A stretch of 64,000 nucleotides of DNA from Chondrilla cf. caribensis (taxonomy: Eukaryota > Porifera > Demospongiae > Chondrillida > Chondrillidae): positions 5,113,900 to 5,177,899 of the forward strand of contig OZ026546.1 in NCBI GenBank assembly GCA_964020155.1. Reading direction: 5' to 3'. Below the pieces are notes generated by a model. That model was not told the origin of the DNA. It saw only the letters and a program-made list of their open reading frames with translations, and did no database searches. Each line of letters begins with the position of its first letter. The stretch's first letter is position 1. This document shows, piece by piece, positions 11,403 to 23,868 of this stretch. The position numbers and the translations under genes were made by a program.

Positions 11403-12056
11403 CTAAATCTTAGGTCTTTAATTGGTTCGAATTACATACTGTATAGCCAAGGCCAACACTGTAGGGTTGGGGTCACTTGCATAAAGAACTACCAGAGCGT
11501 CACTATTCTCAGGACTAATATAAGCTTTCCTTTCAATTGTAACAATTTGCATGATGAAAAGCAGGCAATGTGTCAAGCCAATTAAACACACTATATCCAT
11601 TATTATCTTAACTTTATAATATAAAACTGCAAAGAATAACAGTGGTGTGCACATGTTGCAATAGCACCTGGTGATATTAATACATGCATTAATTACGGAA
11701 AAACCTTCTTGATACAAAATATAGTTGAATGTATGTTCACACACGGTTGCTTAATATGGTGAGATCTAACTGAACAATTTTAACAGAAACTGTAAGAAAA
11801 GAAGAGCAAATAAATACTTTTTCATTCTACGTACATATTAACAAGAAAAGAATACAAAGTATATCACCTACAGATGTATGTATGTGTACACTATACACAC
11901 ACAAATACATGCACATTAATAATATACACATATGCGCATAAGGATGCACATGCACACACACACACTCACGCAGGCACACACACATGCACACACACATGTA
12001 CATACACACATGTACACACAAAAACATGCAATTAAAATCACAAGTCAGCATAAAAC
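11403..12056 (-). repeat. 3'-flank repeat of the minus-strand receptors, copy 1
   Basis: A conserved block (gtagggttggggtcacttgcata ... gcaatgtgtcaagccaatt) also occurs at about 26900-27345, 42890-43400 and 44500-45240, on the 3' side of minus-strand receptors. A 108-codon minus frame exists in this copy only (11418-11744); it is broken elsewhere, so I treat the block as non-coding 3' DNA. A CA-rich tract occupies 11885-12020. Confidence 0.6.
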
Positions 12057-12402
12057 AAGTAATTCGAGTTTAAAAACTTGTGGGGCTGCCGCCCCCCGCC
12101 CTCGAATTACTTGGCGTCTTTGTTAGGTTAAGAAGAACCTTCGCTGAAGTTATTACATTCGGCGGAGCTTCAGCGCACGAATTCTAGCCCAATTTCAAAT
12201 TGTCAGCGTTCGAAATCGGCCATCTTTATTTTGCACAATATAAATTCTAATATAAATTCATTGTTGCGGTTACGCGTAGGAACACATATTATATATATAT
12301 ATATATATAATTATATATATATAATATATATATCGGACGAGCGATACATACCGGAAGTCGAAATGAAAACAATAATATAGGGGCTGCCTGCAGCAGCCCC
12401 TA
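12057..12402. repeat. Dispersed repeat A, copy 2 (uninterrupted)
   Basis: Same sequence as 407-1290 without the nested TIR element. The equivalent site in the R4 flank (27350-27360: gcataaaattatg) lacks it, so this is an insertion that arose after the flank duplications. Confidence 0.85.
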
Positions 12403-13259
12403 ATTATGCAAATCACATGTACCATGAATATAATGGTATAGCGATGTCATACACCGGTTGACTCTTCGACCTCAATAGAGGGTACATACACATATAATTC
12501 CACTAACACCATAACAAAAATATATAATTAGACTAAAGGTGCGTGAGGAAGCCCTTCAAGTTCTGCACACACTAACGGTAACAACAACGACAATGAAGTT
12601 GAAACCAATGATGCTAACTGAAACAATAAACAGTCGGGATGACCTCCAAGAGATGCTGACCCATTTTCATGACTGTCAGCATTATCTGTCTACAACCACG
12701 GACACAGATAATGCAAACACTGCAACTACTTCAACCGCTACAATAGTCAATACATGACTTAACAATCATGAACAAATGATTTAACTACATGAGTATAGGT
12801 GTATGCTACTGGCCAGTATACAATGATAGACAACTGAAATCCCCTCCAATTAAGTATATAAAATCTGTATATTAGAGCATATTATACAGATATATAAACA
12901 CTAGGACATGTAAAACATGCACTTGCCTATTACAATCCACCAGTTACAAGTGAACAATTACGCATTCGTATGTTCATGTGATTCTGTAGTTAGATTGGCA
13001 GATTATCCTTCAATAAAGGTTGTGTATACTTACACTTGGCAAGCTTGTACACAAATGTGACTGGAAAGCATACATGTACTGCTACATAGCATGGACCACT
13101 CAGGGATGTATTAAAATGTGTACAATGTACAGAGTATATCAATCCAAACCACACACATTTACTCTTTCCAACATATTGGCTGATACATTACTCAGCACAC
13201 ATATGTATACACATATACAACGTCCACATACGCACTTGTGGTTGGTAGACCTAGTGCTC
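12403..13259 (-). other. 3' flank/UTR of R2
   Basis: Follows the R2 stop codon on the minus strand. It aligns with 27361-28265 (R4) and 45241-46127 (R6), so it was duplicated with the genes. No further exon is recognised. Confidence 0.5.
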
Positions 13260-13355
13260 TCACACAGCTGCATATGTTACTTCGTCTGCTGTTGAGTGGA
13301 TTACATTAATATTTCCTTTACGATGGCCCGAGAAGTCGAGAGTGGCATATGTGAT
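13260..13355 (-). CDS. R2 terminal exon: tandem ITIMs
   Basis: Begins right after cttacag with ITYATLDFSG, ends DEVTYAAV-stop. Both tyrosines meet [SIVL]-x-Y-x-x-[ILV], spaced 25 residues apart. Homologous exons are 28266-28361, 46128-46223 and the orphan 42543-42635. Confidence 0.9.
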   Translation of the reverse strand: MTYATLDFSGHRKGNINVIHSTADEVTYAAV

Positions 13356-13610
13356 CTGTAAGGAAGTAGTGATGATGCAATGGTGTCATTTTCAACCATT
13401 TTTCAAAACAACTACTGTAAAGTGATGCACATCACAGGATAATCCACTACAAATTATAAAAGAACTTAACAGAAATGACACAAACTTTGTAAGGAGGATA
13501 TTATAGAGATGTAATGTGTTTTTAAGGATTCTTAAGACTATCATGTGTACACAGGGTACTTTTGTCAAGGGTCTGTCCCACTAGACTGTCAATAGTGATA
13601 TACTGTACGG

Positions 13611-13680
<70 letters not shown>

Positions 13681-16600
13681 CAGGTTCCAATAATCGGAAC
13701 ATAATAATGTACATAGTAGATGTTAAGCAATACTGTAGATCTCATAACTGCACAGGAAGCTTCTCAAACACACCCCTTCCTCATTTCCTTGCTGTTCAAC
13801 TGTTTCATCCGTGATGACATCCTGTAGACAAGTACAATGGGATAAGTTAATTACATTGACAAAATCCACTCAGTCTGGTAGGTATATGTGCGTACAAAAA
13901 GTAAAGAGGAAACAATGGAAACAATGGACTGTAGGTGAGGAGATGGACACTCACTACCTGGAAGACTAATGTACATGAACACACCTCATCATCATCTCCT
14001 AGCTGCTCTGCTGTTTCGTAAGTAACATGCTGCACATATGAAGAGGAGCAGACAAGACAAATTATTGATAACATTGAGACATACATAGTGTGACCAAGTG
14101 TTAACTATTCAGCAATACGTACATATAAGAACACGCATAAACCAATCAACAATGCAAAGTGAGAGGCACTCTTCCCCCACACAAACATACCTCTTGCTTA
14201 TTGCCTATTTGATCCTTGTTTTCCTCTCCATCATTAAAAAACTGGATATAAAACAGAGTTTGAATAGGTATATATTCTTTGTGTGTCTACATGTACAAAC
14301 ATAAGTATGTTGGTACATGAGCATCAGGCTAGGTGGACACAAGCAAACCACTTAAAAAGACATCAGGAATTTGTTCTGAAATGACCACCTCAAGGTGTTT
14401 TATGACATAAAGGCAACACACCTTTCCCTTGTTTACATTCTGATGCTCCTCCTCCTCCCTAGGGTGATGGGACTTCATTAGCCTGTCAGTGGAGAGAATT
14501 AATGGTCACCAGCAATACAGACAAGGACAGTGTGAAACATATACATACTCTGTAGAGTTGCATCTGGGAGACTTATCTATGGAACAGAGGAAGAGTCAAA
14601 ACAACATGTGACAAATGTGATAACATAATTATAGTACTTACAGTACGCTCAGTTTAATATTAAAAGCAGAAAGTCATAAAATAACAAAGTTCATAAGTGC
14701 ATAGTCCATAATTGACATGGAATACTTCAAGTAGTCATTCAGGTACATTTACAGCTATACAATAATGATCAATACGTATGTGCATGTATTCTGACCTTTC
14801 CTGAAACAGCCACAACACCAGAATACTTCACAGTAGCCTACAAGTACACAGGAAATAAAAAGGGTTCTATATGATCATGAAACATACTCACACGCGATAT
14901 TCACTATAGTGTAAGCCATACATCACTGAGCATAGGAAAACAGAAGACATACAACAGTACAAGTGCCTCACTTTTATTTCTAAAGCAGCAATATTTGGCA
15001 ATGAGAACTCCCAGGGGGTAGATCAAGGGTATGAGCAGTACCAGGAGTACTAGAGCAGCCAGGGGAGCTGGTGATGTGCTAACTGGAGTATCTGGAGAAG
15101 TATCTATTACAGACAAGATCAAAAATGAGGTTTTCAACATAGGGTGCATGGATCATGACATAACATGACACATACAAACAAATGTCCTCCCAGCTATACT
15201 GTAACTATGTACAAATAGAGAATAGGTATCCCATAATGTACAAGTAAGGGGAACAGGGAAGATTAATGACTGTATCATTCCAGGATCAGAGATAGATGTT
15301 GTGGACATCCTCATGTTTTAGGTCAAGTAGTGTACAATAACAAAACTTGAAGCCATATATGTATGTACGCACAGGAAGGAATTCGGTGGAATTGCACTTA
15401 CACTTACCATTACTATTGCTGTTGGAGGCAACGCAGAAACTGGTGTCTGTGCAAGAAAGAACTATTACATATATACTGTGGGATTCAACTGCTGTAGTGT
15501 AATGAATTGCTACAATTGTTGCAGAGGAAGGATGCTTTAGATTTCACAAGTAGGAAATAATATGTACATAAGCTGATTGATTTTCAGAATAGGAGTCAAA
15601 ATTAATATAATAATTTAGAAATTAAGCAATGCTTCAATAGTGTTTCATCCTTGTCGATGAAGAAACTGGTACCTTCCTCCTGTGAAATACGTATTATGTA
15701 GCACACAAGATCTCACCAATCTGGAAAGCTTCAGTCTTGTTCCTGGAGGTGCCACACACCCTACTATTGAGAGTTACAGTGAAATTATACTTGTTACTTT
15801 GAGTAAGACCAGTGATAGTACATGGACTGGTTGTACATTCAGCACAACCTGGTGATGGTGGAGTACAGCTAACTGAAGTGGTCATGTCAGCAGGTTCACT
15901 TGGTTGGGTCCACTGTAGAGTAACAATGTCACAAGAGCCCGACTCTGCAACTACATCAGTAGGTGCACCTAGTTCTACAGAAGGTATAGGATACTTAAGC
16001 AGCAATACACTTATTGCTGTGACCAATCAATTGCAGCAATGGAAATTTAGAAACAATGCATCTTATTACAGGAAAATGACTACTATAATAAAGTATATAC
16101 TACAGATTATATATAGAGTTGGCAATGTATTATTATAATATTATAATTATAAGGCTTGTCTTTGAGGCACTTAACATAATGTTGAAGACGTTATCATTCT
16201 CCAAAATGTCTTCATCCACTATTAAACCCTCAACTCGGTGCACACTGTTAGTTGTAGCACAATAGTCTAGTGGGTACCACAATTACATGAACATATTTAT
16301 TATTTTACACGATCGATCTCACCCATGGTTCTTACTACTGTTGTATTCATGCTAGCTCTGCACCCTCCACTACTGAGAGCCACAGTAAACACATACTCAG
16401 TACTTGGATTGAGACCAGTGATAGTACATGGACTGGTTGTACATTCAGCACAACCTGGTGATGGTGGAGTACAGCTAACTGAAGAGGTGATGTCATTAGG
16501 TTCACTTGGTTGGGTCCACTGTAGAGTAACTGTATCACATGACTCCACAACTGACCTCAGATTAGTAGGTGCATTCAGGTCTACAGAAATTACAATCAGA

Positions 16601-19600
16601 TTATTACTAACATAGCTACAGGATTAACATCCTTCACAAGACATCAATGGAAATTTAGCAATGTGCAGTGCATTAATTATAACTGTACTGCATGCATGGC
16701 AGTATGTACGTATGCCTAAGTATGTATGCCTCACTCATATTGGACCAATAATTCACTAAAGACAAATAGGGAATTCTATGAGCCTGTATACATTGTAGCA
16801 ATAATTAACATACATATACGTATATGTACATACGTATGTATATTTTAAACAATATACGTACTAGCAAATCATACCAAGTAGGAGAAATTATTAGCTGATA
16901 GAAATTGATGATAAAAATAGGTGTTCATTTATTTACAGACTGTACTTATATTAATAGTTACAATTGTAATTGATTCAATTGTCTATATACCACAAATTTC
17001 AGATGCCTGACACAACCATACATGCACCCATGACACACTGGATCTCACCCATTGTTCTAGCTGAAGTTGTGTTCATGCTAGCTCTGCACCCTCCACTATC
17101 GAGAGTCACAGTAAACACATACTCAATGTTTGGATTGAGACCAGTGATAGTGCATGGACTGGTTGTACATGCAGTACAACCTGGTGATGGTGGAGTACAG
17201 CTAACTGAAGTGGTGATGTCATTAGGTACACTTGGTTGGGTCCACTGTAGAGTAACTGTATCACATGACTGTACAGTCACATCAACATTATTAGGTGCCT
17301 GTAGGGCTACAGAAAATACAGTAATACACATCATGGTATATCCTTAATGACAAATTTACTAATCCATGTACATGAAATCTTTGAGTATATATGAACCCTG
17401 TACTAATCTTAACTCATCATGAACACTGACTCCATTATCCTACGTAAAATTCAACGCTTAAAAATCCTTCACCTACAACTGTTCTCTCTACTGAGGGACA
17501 CTTTTTGATGCTTAGAAGATAACCACGGAAGTGTGAAAGAATAGCCTTGCCCTGTTTGGAAGAATCGAAGATTCACGGCCAAGCAGTGACTTTTACATAG
17601 GGTGTTAAAGTGTTAAAGGCAGAAAATATACCACAACTCATACTACACTGAACCCTCGAGACAAAGACCCGAAAGGCTAAAATTCCAGCCAATACTCTGC
17701 TTAGCAGAGATTGACAACTCAGAACATTGTCCAGTGCTACTGATGAGGAGTGGTTTTCTCCGAAAAGGCCTTCTAGCACATTGGCAAAGAAAGGAACTTT
17801 ACCAATTCGGATCAAAAATGCTTTACCAATGAATATGATCCTTGCCTTAATGATAGACATATCGTTCTGTTCAAAATATTTGGCTGCTGCCATATTTTTC
17901 TTTTTGACACTCTTGATCTCACCTCTTGTTCCAATCCCTGTTGTTTTCATGGACGTTCCGCATTTTCCACTATTGAGAGTCACAGTAAAGACATACTCAT
18001 TACTTGGATTGAGACCAGTGATATTACATGGACTGGTTGTACATTCAGCACAACCTGGTGATGGTGGAGTACAGCTAACTGAAGTGGTGATGTCATTAGG
18101 TTTACTTGACTGGGTCCACTGTAGAGTAACTGTATCACATGTCTCTACTTTTGCAACGACATTAGCAGGTGCACGCAGTCCTGTAGATAGTAAAAGCCAT
18201 GACAACACACTTAGCAAGTAATCAATGCAAATTCAATTTGGAAACAAATGTACAGAACATGTTACCATACCAAATTTTCTTGTGAAAAGTAACAGAGAAT
18301 GCTGAGAGCACAGTGAATGATGCAATACATAACATAGGTATGAAACACATAGAATTTATCAAGTCTGTCCCATCACCCTCATGTCATGTTTGAGATCACA
18401 AATGATGAAATAGTAAAATGGAGGCACAGGATTTGAACAAGGCCAGATCAGCAGATGAAGGATTGATATGCACTGATGATTATTTTGGCAACCTACGCAC
18501 CACTGAATGTAGGACATACAGCTACTAACTGTAATTACACAATTTACATCAAATCATCAATTCCAAACTGCTGCCAACCTATTATGATAGTCAAAATGAA
18601 ATATTCTCATGAATACCTACATACTTTGGACTGACCTTGAGGTCTTCAATGTCAGCGGACTAACGTACATAATATGTGGTAGGATCTGAGAAAAGGGGTC
18701 TTATGGCGCTGTTGTGTAAACTGAGATACGAGTCAAAACATGTTTTCATGTAATTTTTTTGAATTTTTTTTTCTGCGATAAATCCAATCTAAATGTTTAG
18801 TAGAAGGTTCCCTGAAAGCGCGGTGACCGTTCGATCTTGCGTTATGGAGCTACTATTAATTATTATCTACCGAAAATACGCCATTTTTATTCGTTACGAA
18901 GTTATGCGGACACCGCGATTCACGCGCGGAATGGAATTATACAAGTCTAGTCTACAGGCCCTGATGACGTCACGAATTATACGAAGATATACGGAATATT
19001 CGGCCGTAAGCAATCATTGCATTTTCTCGGAATGGTGGTTACGTGTATGGTAACATTCAATCGCGTGTATCTTCGGAACCGAATGAGCTATACGGAAATT
19101 TAAAGCGGCATTCTGTAGATTAGTACACGTGTTTTAAGTTAGTAGGGATAACTCAAAATCGAATGTTAGCGCCATAAGACCCCTTTTCTCAGATCCTATA
19201 TTATATATAATTATTATAATTATTGGTTTAGTTAATTATACCAAATCTGAAGTTTAGGAATTGACAAACTTTTATGGATAAGTGCTAAATTAAATGTGAT
19301 TACATGGTTATCAAAGTAGACAACATATTATCTCCAAAAATACAGGAGGTGCGAGTGAGTTGAAACTTACTCTAGCCTAGTGTAGTCATGACAAAAACGT
19401 TAAATAAATGTAGGCAAATCAAGGTATAAGGCCTAGATGGTGGACCAGTTAGAAGGATGGGTCCAGATGCATATAATACCTTCACATATATAAATCCCTG
19501 TACATGTACAAAATTTAATTTAGTCTGTTAATACACGTAGCTAAACCATATACTAGTATAACAACTTACATGTATGATAAAAAAGGATAATATAAAAGGT

Positions 19601-20962
19601 ATGTTTCTTAACTGACACAAATCTCGCATAACCACTCACCTACTGATATACTAGCCATTCCCCAAACACTACCATCATCCTTGTTAATACACTGAATAGT
19701 TCCTCCATTGTCTGACTTACTGAATCCAGAGATAGTGATCCTAGACACACCAGTCTGCAGTGTTTGTCCGGTATCGGGAGACTTAATCCTGGAATTGGTC
19801 ATGGCTTCATTTCGTGCCAGGAAAGGTCCCTCACTAACCCCACTCAATCCACTTGTAGTCCATTCAATTGGTTTATTAGGTATTGCACAATCAAAGGTCT
19901 TTTTACTACCACAATCCACCGTGATGGTGCCATTTGGAGTGAGCATACCTACACGAAAAAAGATTGGCAGATTGAAAATTAATAGTGGCCGGAAAGTATC
20001 AATTAAAACGAACACCACCTACATTAAGCACGTCTTGAACGCCATAGAGATTAACTCAGTGTAGTAGAGCATCAATTATTGGACACATAAATTTGCTTAT
20101 TTTTTGATAACTATAAAACCTACTGACTCCCAATAAACTGCGTTTTATAGACCATTACATGTAGTCGCTCTCCACTCATGCAGGAAGATCCTCGTAGCTT
20201 ATCGCATCGTTCTGCTAGAGACGATCAAAAAGTGTCCGAAAATAATCCGTATTCGGAGAGAGCCGGATTAGCTTGCGCACAGACTTCACTACAGAGTGGA
20301 GAAGCGACAAAGAACCCCGGAAACATCACAAGTTGCCGATAGGAATCTGTATTGAGGAATAACGCCATTCAGCCTATGTAAAGTCCCAAAATATTAATAG
20401 ACTAGTACAAAATTCGTCCGACATATTATGTTTTGATCTTTTACAAAGGGTTAGACAACATGTTCGGATTTCCTGAAAGTGATACATATCCTCCTCTAAC
20501 TTTCACATTTCAAAGTAGATCACGTAGAGCTATTACTTCTGATGTTTTCTCGATACCTTGTCGCTTCTCCACTCTGTAGTGAAGTCTGTCCGCTAGCTAA
20601 TCCCTCTGTCCGAATATTTATTATTATCGGACGCCTTCTACTATCTTCTCTATCAGAACGATGCGATAAGCTACGAGGATCTTCCTGAGTGGAGAGCGAC
20701 TACATGTAATGGTCTATAAAATGAAGTTCATTGGGAGTCGGTAGGTTTCACAGTTTTCGTGAAATAGCCAATATTAGGTGTCCGAATATACGTAGATGGT
20801 GCCCGATAATAGATGCTTTACTCTATACTATACTAAATTGATTTCTATGGCTTAAAAGACTTACTTACTAACAACTAAACCGGACGTACGTAAAGGCTCA
20901 CCTTGCACAACATTTGACACTACAATTAGAATGAAGGATATGTTTGAAGACGAAACTCTCAT
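13260..20962 (-). CDS. R2: Ig + four FN3 receptor with ITIM tail (complete)
   Basis: Thirteen exons read high to low: signal 20902-20962; Ig 19640-19948; FN3 17923-18180, 17049-17306, 16323-16580, 15717-15974; stalk 15408-15446; transmembrane 14972-15103; Cys-rich 14796-14837; then 14549-14576, 14422-14482, 13985-14029, 13774-13821 and 13260-13355. All borders are AG/GT. The total is 1893 nt, predicting 630 aa with no stop. Residues: signal 1-20 (MRVSSSNISFILIVV...), Ig 21-123, four 86-residue FN3 units 124-467, membrane helix about 495-517, YCCF plus a second cysteine cluster, a Glu-rich juxtamembrane part, and ITIMs at Tyr602 (ITYATL) and Tyr627 (VTYAAV). By established rules a phosphorylated ITIM pair binds tandem-SH2 phosphatases, so an inhibitory receptor is inferred. 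It is divergent from R3. Confidence 0.85.
13615..13677. repeat. (CA)n microsatellite in the last intron of R2
   Basis: Pure dinucleotide run. The last introns of R4 (28616-28637) and R6 (46533-46614) have one at the same place, with different lengths. Confidence 0.95.
18675..19200 (+). mobile_element. 526-bp TIR element (copy 2) with an 86-codon ORF
   Basis: Same element as 667-1195 in reverse orientation, inserted in the R2 intron between the Ig and first FN3 exons. The homologous R6 intron at about 50240 reads through without it (acgtacataatgatt), showing an insertion after duplication. The ORF at 18793-19053 is intact and near-identical to copy 1. Confidence 0.88.
20055..20829. mobile_element. 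Foldback element with ~215-nt arms
   Basis: The inner arms 20107-20322 and about 20547-20765 are inverted copies (for example gtagtcgctctccactca / tgagtggagagcgactac), and weaker outer complementarity extends to about 20055 and 20829. The loop of about 220 bp is non-coding. It lies in the R2 intron after the signal exon; the R4 and R6 introns lack it. A non-autonomous foldback or hairpin MITE is likely. Confidence 0.75.
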
Positions 20963-21060
20963 CGTAGTACGTGTGTAGCACTACCAGTCACGGAAGACCT
21001 AACAACCGTTTATTTCCGTAAATTACTCCACCAAAGGCACGTGCGCATGGTCGGATGAAA
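20963..21060 (-). promoter_or_regulatory. R2 proximal promoter/5' UTR block
   Basis: On the minus strand, TTTACGGAAATAAACGG (21006-21022) and GTGCTACACACGTAC precede the ATG. The same elements occur before R4 (34141-34158), R5 (36740-36757), R6 (51171-51187) and R7 (53756-53773), whichever strand the gene is on; R3 has a diverged version (23815-23825). Their role is inferred from conservation and position. Confidence 0.5.
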
Positions 21061-22274
21061 GGAAAGACCATTTTACCACTCGCTGAATTGTTACGACCCT
21101 TATAGTCATAGACCACCATGGAGGGTTTTGTCCAGTCTTCATTGTAACAGTTATGAATATTTAAAAGGTTACTTCCAGTCTATAGTACACACGTGAACTT
21201 ATATCTTCCTTTATCGCTCATTTGTGTTCACCGACTGCAACAGGCACACAGCTCCCACCTGAGGGAGAGGTCAGTAAACATGTTACACCCAACTTAGGCT
21301 CCGTAGTAACTAGTTTATCACAAAGTATAAATGTGCAATAAGTGAAGTATGTCAAAATTGATTTGCTTCTTCACATGAAGAATGGCCCAACGATAAAAAT
21401 TAAGCAGACAAAGAAGATCGAAGAAGAGTATACCTAAAGCTCGTTTTAGTTTTGATTTCCACGACAACAATTCAAGGTTATGGTATAACTAGTGATGTTC
21501 AAAATGTCTCTGAATGTAGTCAGATAACTGAGGATTGATGGTGAATCACAGATGCTGGATTAATTATTTAGATGTCAGGTTATGGAGGATCTGATGTGCA
21601 ATATTATCAATGTTGAACACTACACAAGTACTAATTAAGTGAGTGCACACTGTGAGGGTCAGGTATAATTTCCAGCCTGCAACGGACCGACTGGACTGGC
21701 CCACTCAGTTGATATTGTGGTATAATTTCCTGACCAACCAATTGTCAATGATAGGAAATAAAGCTTCAAATTTGGGATAAAGAGGGCTGTAGTGGGTAAA
21801 GAAGACGACAGAAAGAACACACCAGCCATAATATGTTTGGGAAAAGACTTTAAGACATATTCTCAGATCAGATATCACGAAAGAAGATACATGTAGCCTG
21901 TAATTTGGTGGTCGAATCTACAAACAGCCATTCATTAATTTGTTGATATAATTGAAGCAAGAATATGACTTTGGATTATTATAATCCAAAATTTTTATAC
22001 CGTTATGCCAGATATTTATACTGAATTCGTAATAATTCAAGCCATCATATTGAAATGTATTGATCAGTCCAATCCGGCACAGCCTGAAAAATATACCCGA
22101 CCCACTGCGAATGTACAGTAACAGCACTTGTCACTGTACATGTTACTACAATAGTGAATGAAATTATGTAAAAATTAAATGTAATAATTGATACTATTAA
22201 TGTGTGTGTTCATCATCACAACGTTTAAATCAACATAGTTGTGTGTTCTCACTGGTGTGAGACTGCACCTGGCA

Positions 22275-22327
<53 letters not shown>

Positions 22328-23200
22328 TGTGTGTGGGTGGGCATAAATCTTTTATGGTTTCCCAACTCTTTACTGTTTGAGTTTTCAATTACTGTCCACT
22401 TTCTTTAATTTATAGTGTTTGTTATTGTTACCATTCGTTTGCATGCTTGTATAATGATTGTTTGGTGTGTACTGTCAAGTGCATTTTTACTTTCAGTCTG
22501 AATTATTGTATTCTTAATTATTATTATGGTGTTAGAAGGGTATTATGTAGGACTTAGTACTCTCTATTGACGTTACCCTTCATACTATAGTGTACACTGA
22601 TCGTCACTGTATATTATTCCCTGGCCAGCGATTCTTCCACTGTGTGTTCATGTCTATGCGCGTGTTAATATTTATGTTTGTGGAAAAAAATCATAGTACA
22701 TGAAATTACACACACAGCTGTAGTAATTTGATGAACATATTTTAGCATAAATATGCAGCATTATTCAATTCTGCAGGATTGTAAAAAGTAGCCATATATT
22801 ATATTATTATTCTTTCTTACCGTTGTTTTCATTGACTTCATACAGCTAAACATCTCTTATCTATCATTAATGAGTGGAGGTATATATACTATGTGCGTTG
22901 CAGTCATTATACACGTAATTATGCTCTACAGACCCTATAATTTTACCTAATGTTTCATTCATATGCATGTTATATGTATATCTAAAAATATAAACATATT
23001 TTGTACCTATGGGTGGAAATGTATGCTTATAGATTCCATGCTGGTAACATATTTTGATGATGAAGTCCATGAGTGTACAAATAATATAAACTGGAAGTGA
23101 CCTATATTTTTCATACTAAATATGACTGGAAAATATCACCCATGGTGTTGTAGGGCTATACAGGTCATAGCAAGGGGTAAAGGGGTCTTTCCCTATATGT
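21061..23200. other. Spacer of head-to-head pair R2/R3
   Basis: No gene is seen. 21100-21480 matches the R4 and R6 upstream DNA. 21480-22230 is a copy of the dispersed spacer repeat (gtcaggttatggaggatctg). 22277-22321 is a (GT)n run. 22340-23200 is AT-rich with no recognisable exon. Confidence 0.5.
22277..22321. repeat. (GT)n microsatellite
   Basis: Pure GT run of about 45 bp in the R2/R3 spacer. Confidence 0.95.
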
Positions 23201-23208
23201 TACTTGAA

Positions 23209-23760
23209 TCAAAACAAAATAACAATATTAATAGTAGCCATTATAATAATAAACGGACTAATCGAAGTGTCATGCATGCAGATTGAGGGGACACATGCCA
23301 TCATGTTAATGGCCGTCGGATTCTTGGCTGGATTTGCAATTGTTGATTGTGTTCCTCTCAGATGAATCAAAGTTCTGTTCTTAAATATACATCTGATCAA
23401 ATGAATTGCTTGACTGTATGTCTGGTCTCTTTTCTCAGCAATTACCATAGTAGCTAATCTTTTCAATGTCATGTCCACTGCTTTTCCCATTCCACCAGTG
23501 GTGGCATGTTCTACCTCTTGGTTACATTGTTCATACTACTTCTCTGTTGTATGTGAAAGCATGCTCAATTGGTAAATCCCTGCCACAAACACAAGATTCA
23601 GGCAAGTTGGACAGTGGTCATCCATAACACAGAGCAGCAGCACAATAGGAGGCACCCTATGCAAATAGAACCGTATTTGTCAATCTGTATGTAGAAAGCT
23701 GAGCCAACTGAAAGCACCTTTCTCTCTGTTAAATTAATTAGATGCATAGCTAACTTAATG
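23209..23760 (-). pseudogene. Retroelement Pol C-terminal relic upstream of R3
   Basis: Minus-strand frames contain PESCVCGRDLPIEHAF, a C-x-C-G...H zinc-binding segment, then GMGKAVDMTLKRLATMVIAE and SQAIHLIRC...LRGTQ. These resemble the C-terminal part of retroelement Pol proteins common in sponge and cnidarian genomes. Stops and frameshifts break it. Matching relics lie at 36310-36640 and 53555-53705, and a fuller copy at 43620-44385. It runs antisense to R3 and ends about 110 bp before the R3 ATG. Confidence 0.6.
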
Positions 23761-23868
23761 CTACCTATTGGGGTCCACATCTGAACACGCATGGCATTGG
23801 GAGTAATTTATGGAATTATACATTTGTTTGGTTTTCAATGCATAGAACGTGCTATACCACACGTATGC
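23761..23868 (+). promoter_or_regulatory. R3 proximal promoter/5' UTR block
   Basis: Aligned with the R5 and R7 blocks (aatttatggaatta, agaacgtgctat, cacgtatgc before the ATG). It is the most diverged of the six. Confidence 0.4.

Noticed and set aside
11418..11744. 108-codon minus ORF (..IGLTHCLLFIMQIVTIER..) as a gene
   Set aside because: The same DNA is repeated at about 27083-27200, 42900-43000 and 44700-44830, but the frame is broken there; only short stretches agree. Better explained as duplicated 3' flank.
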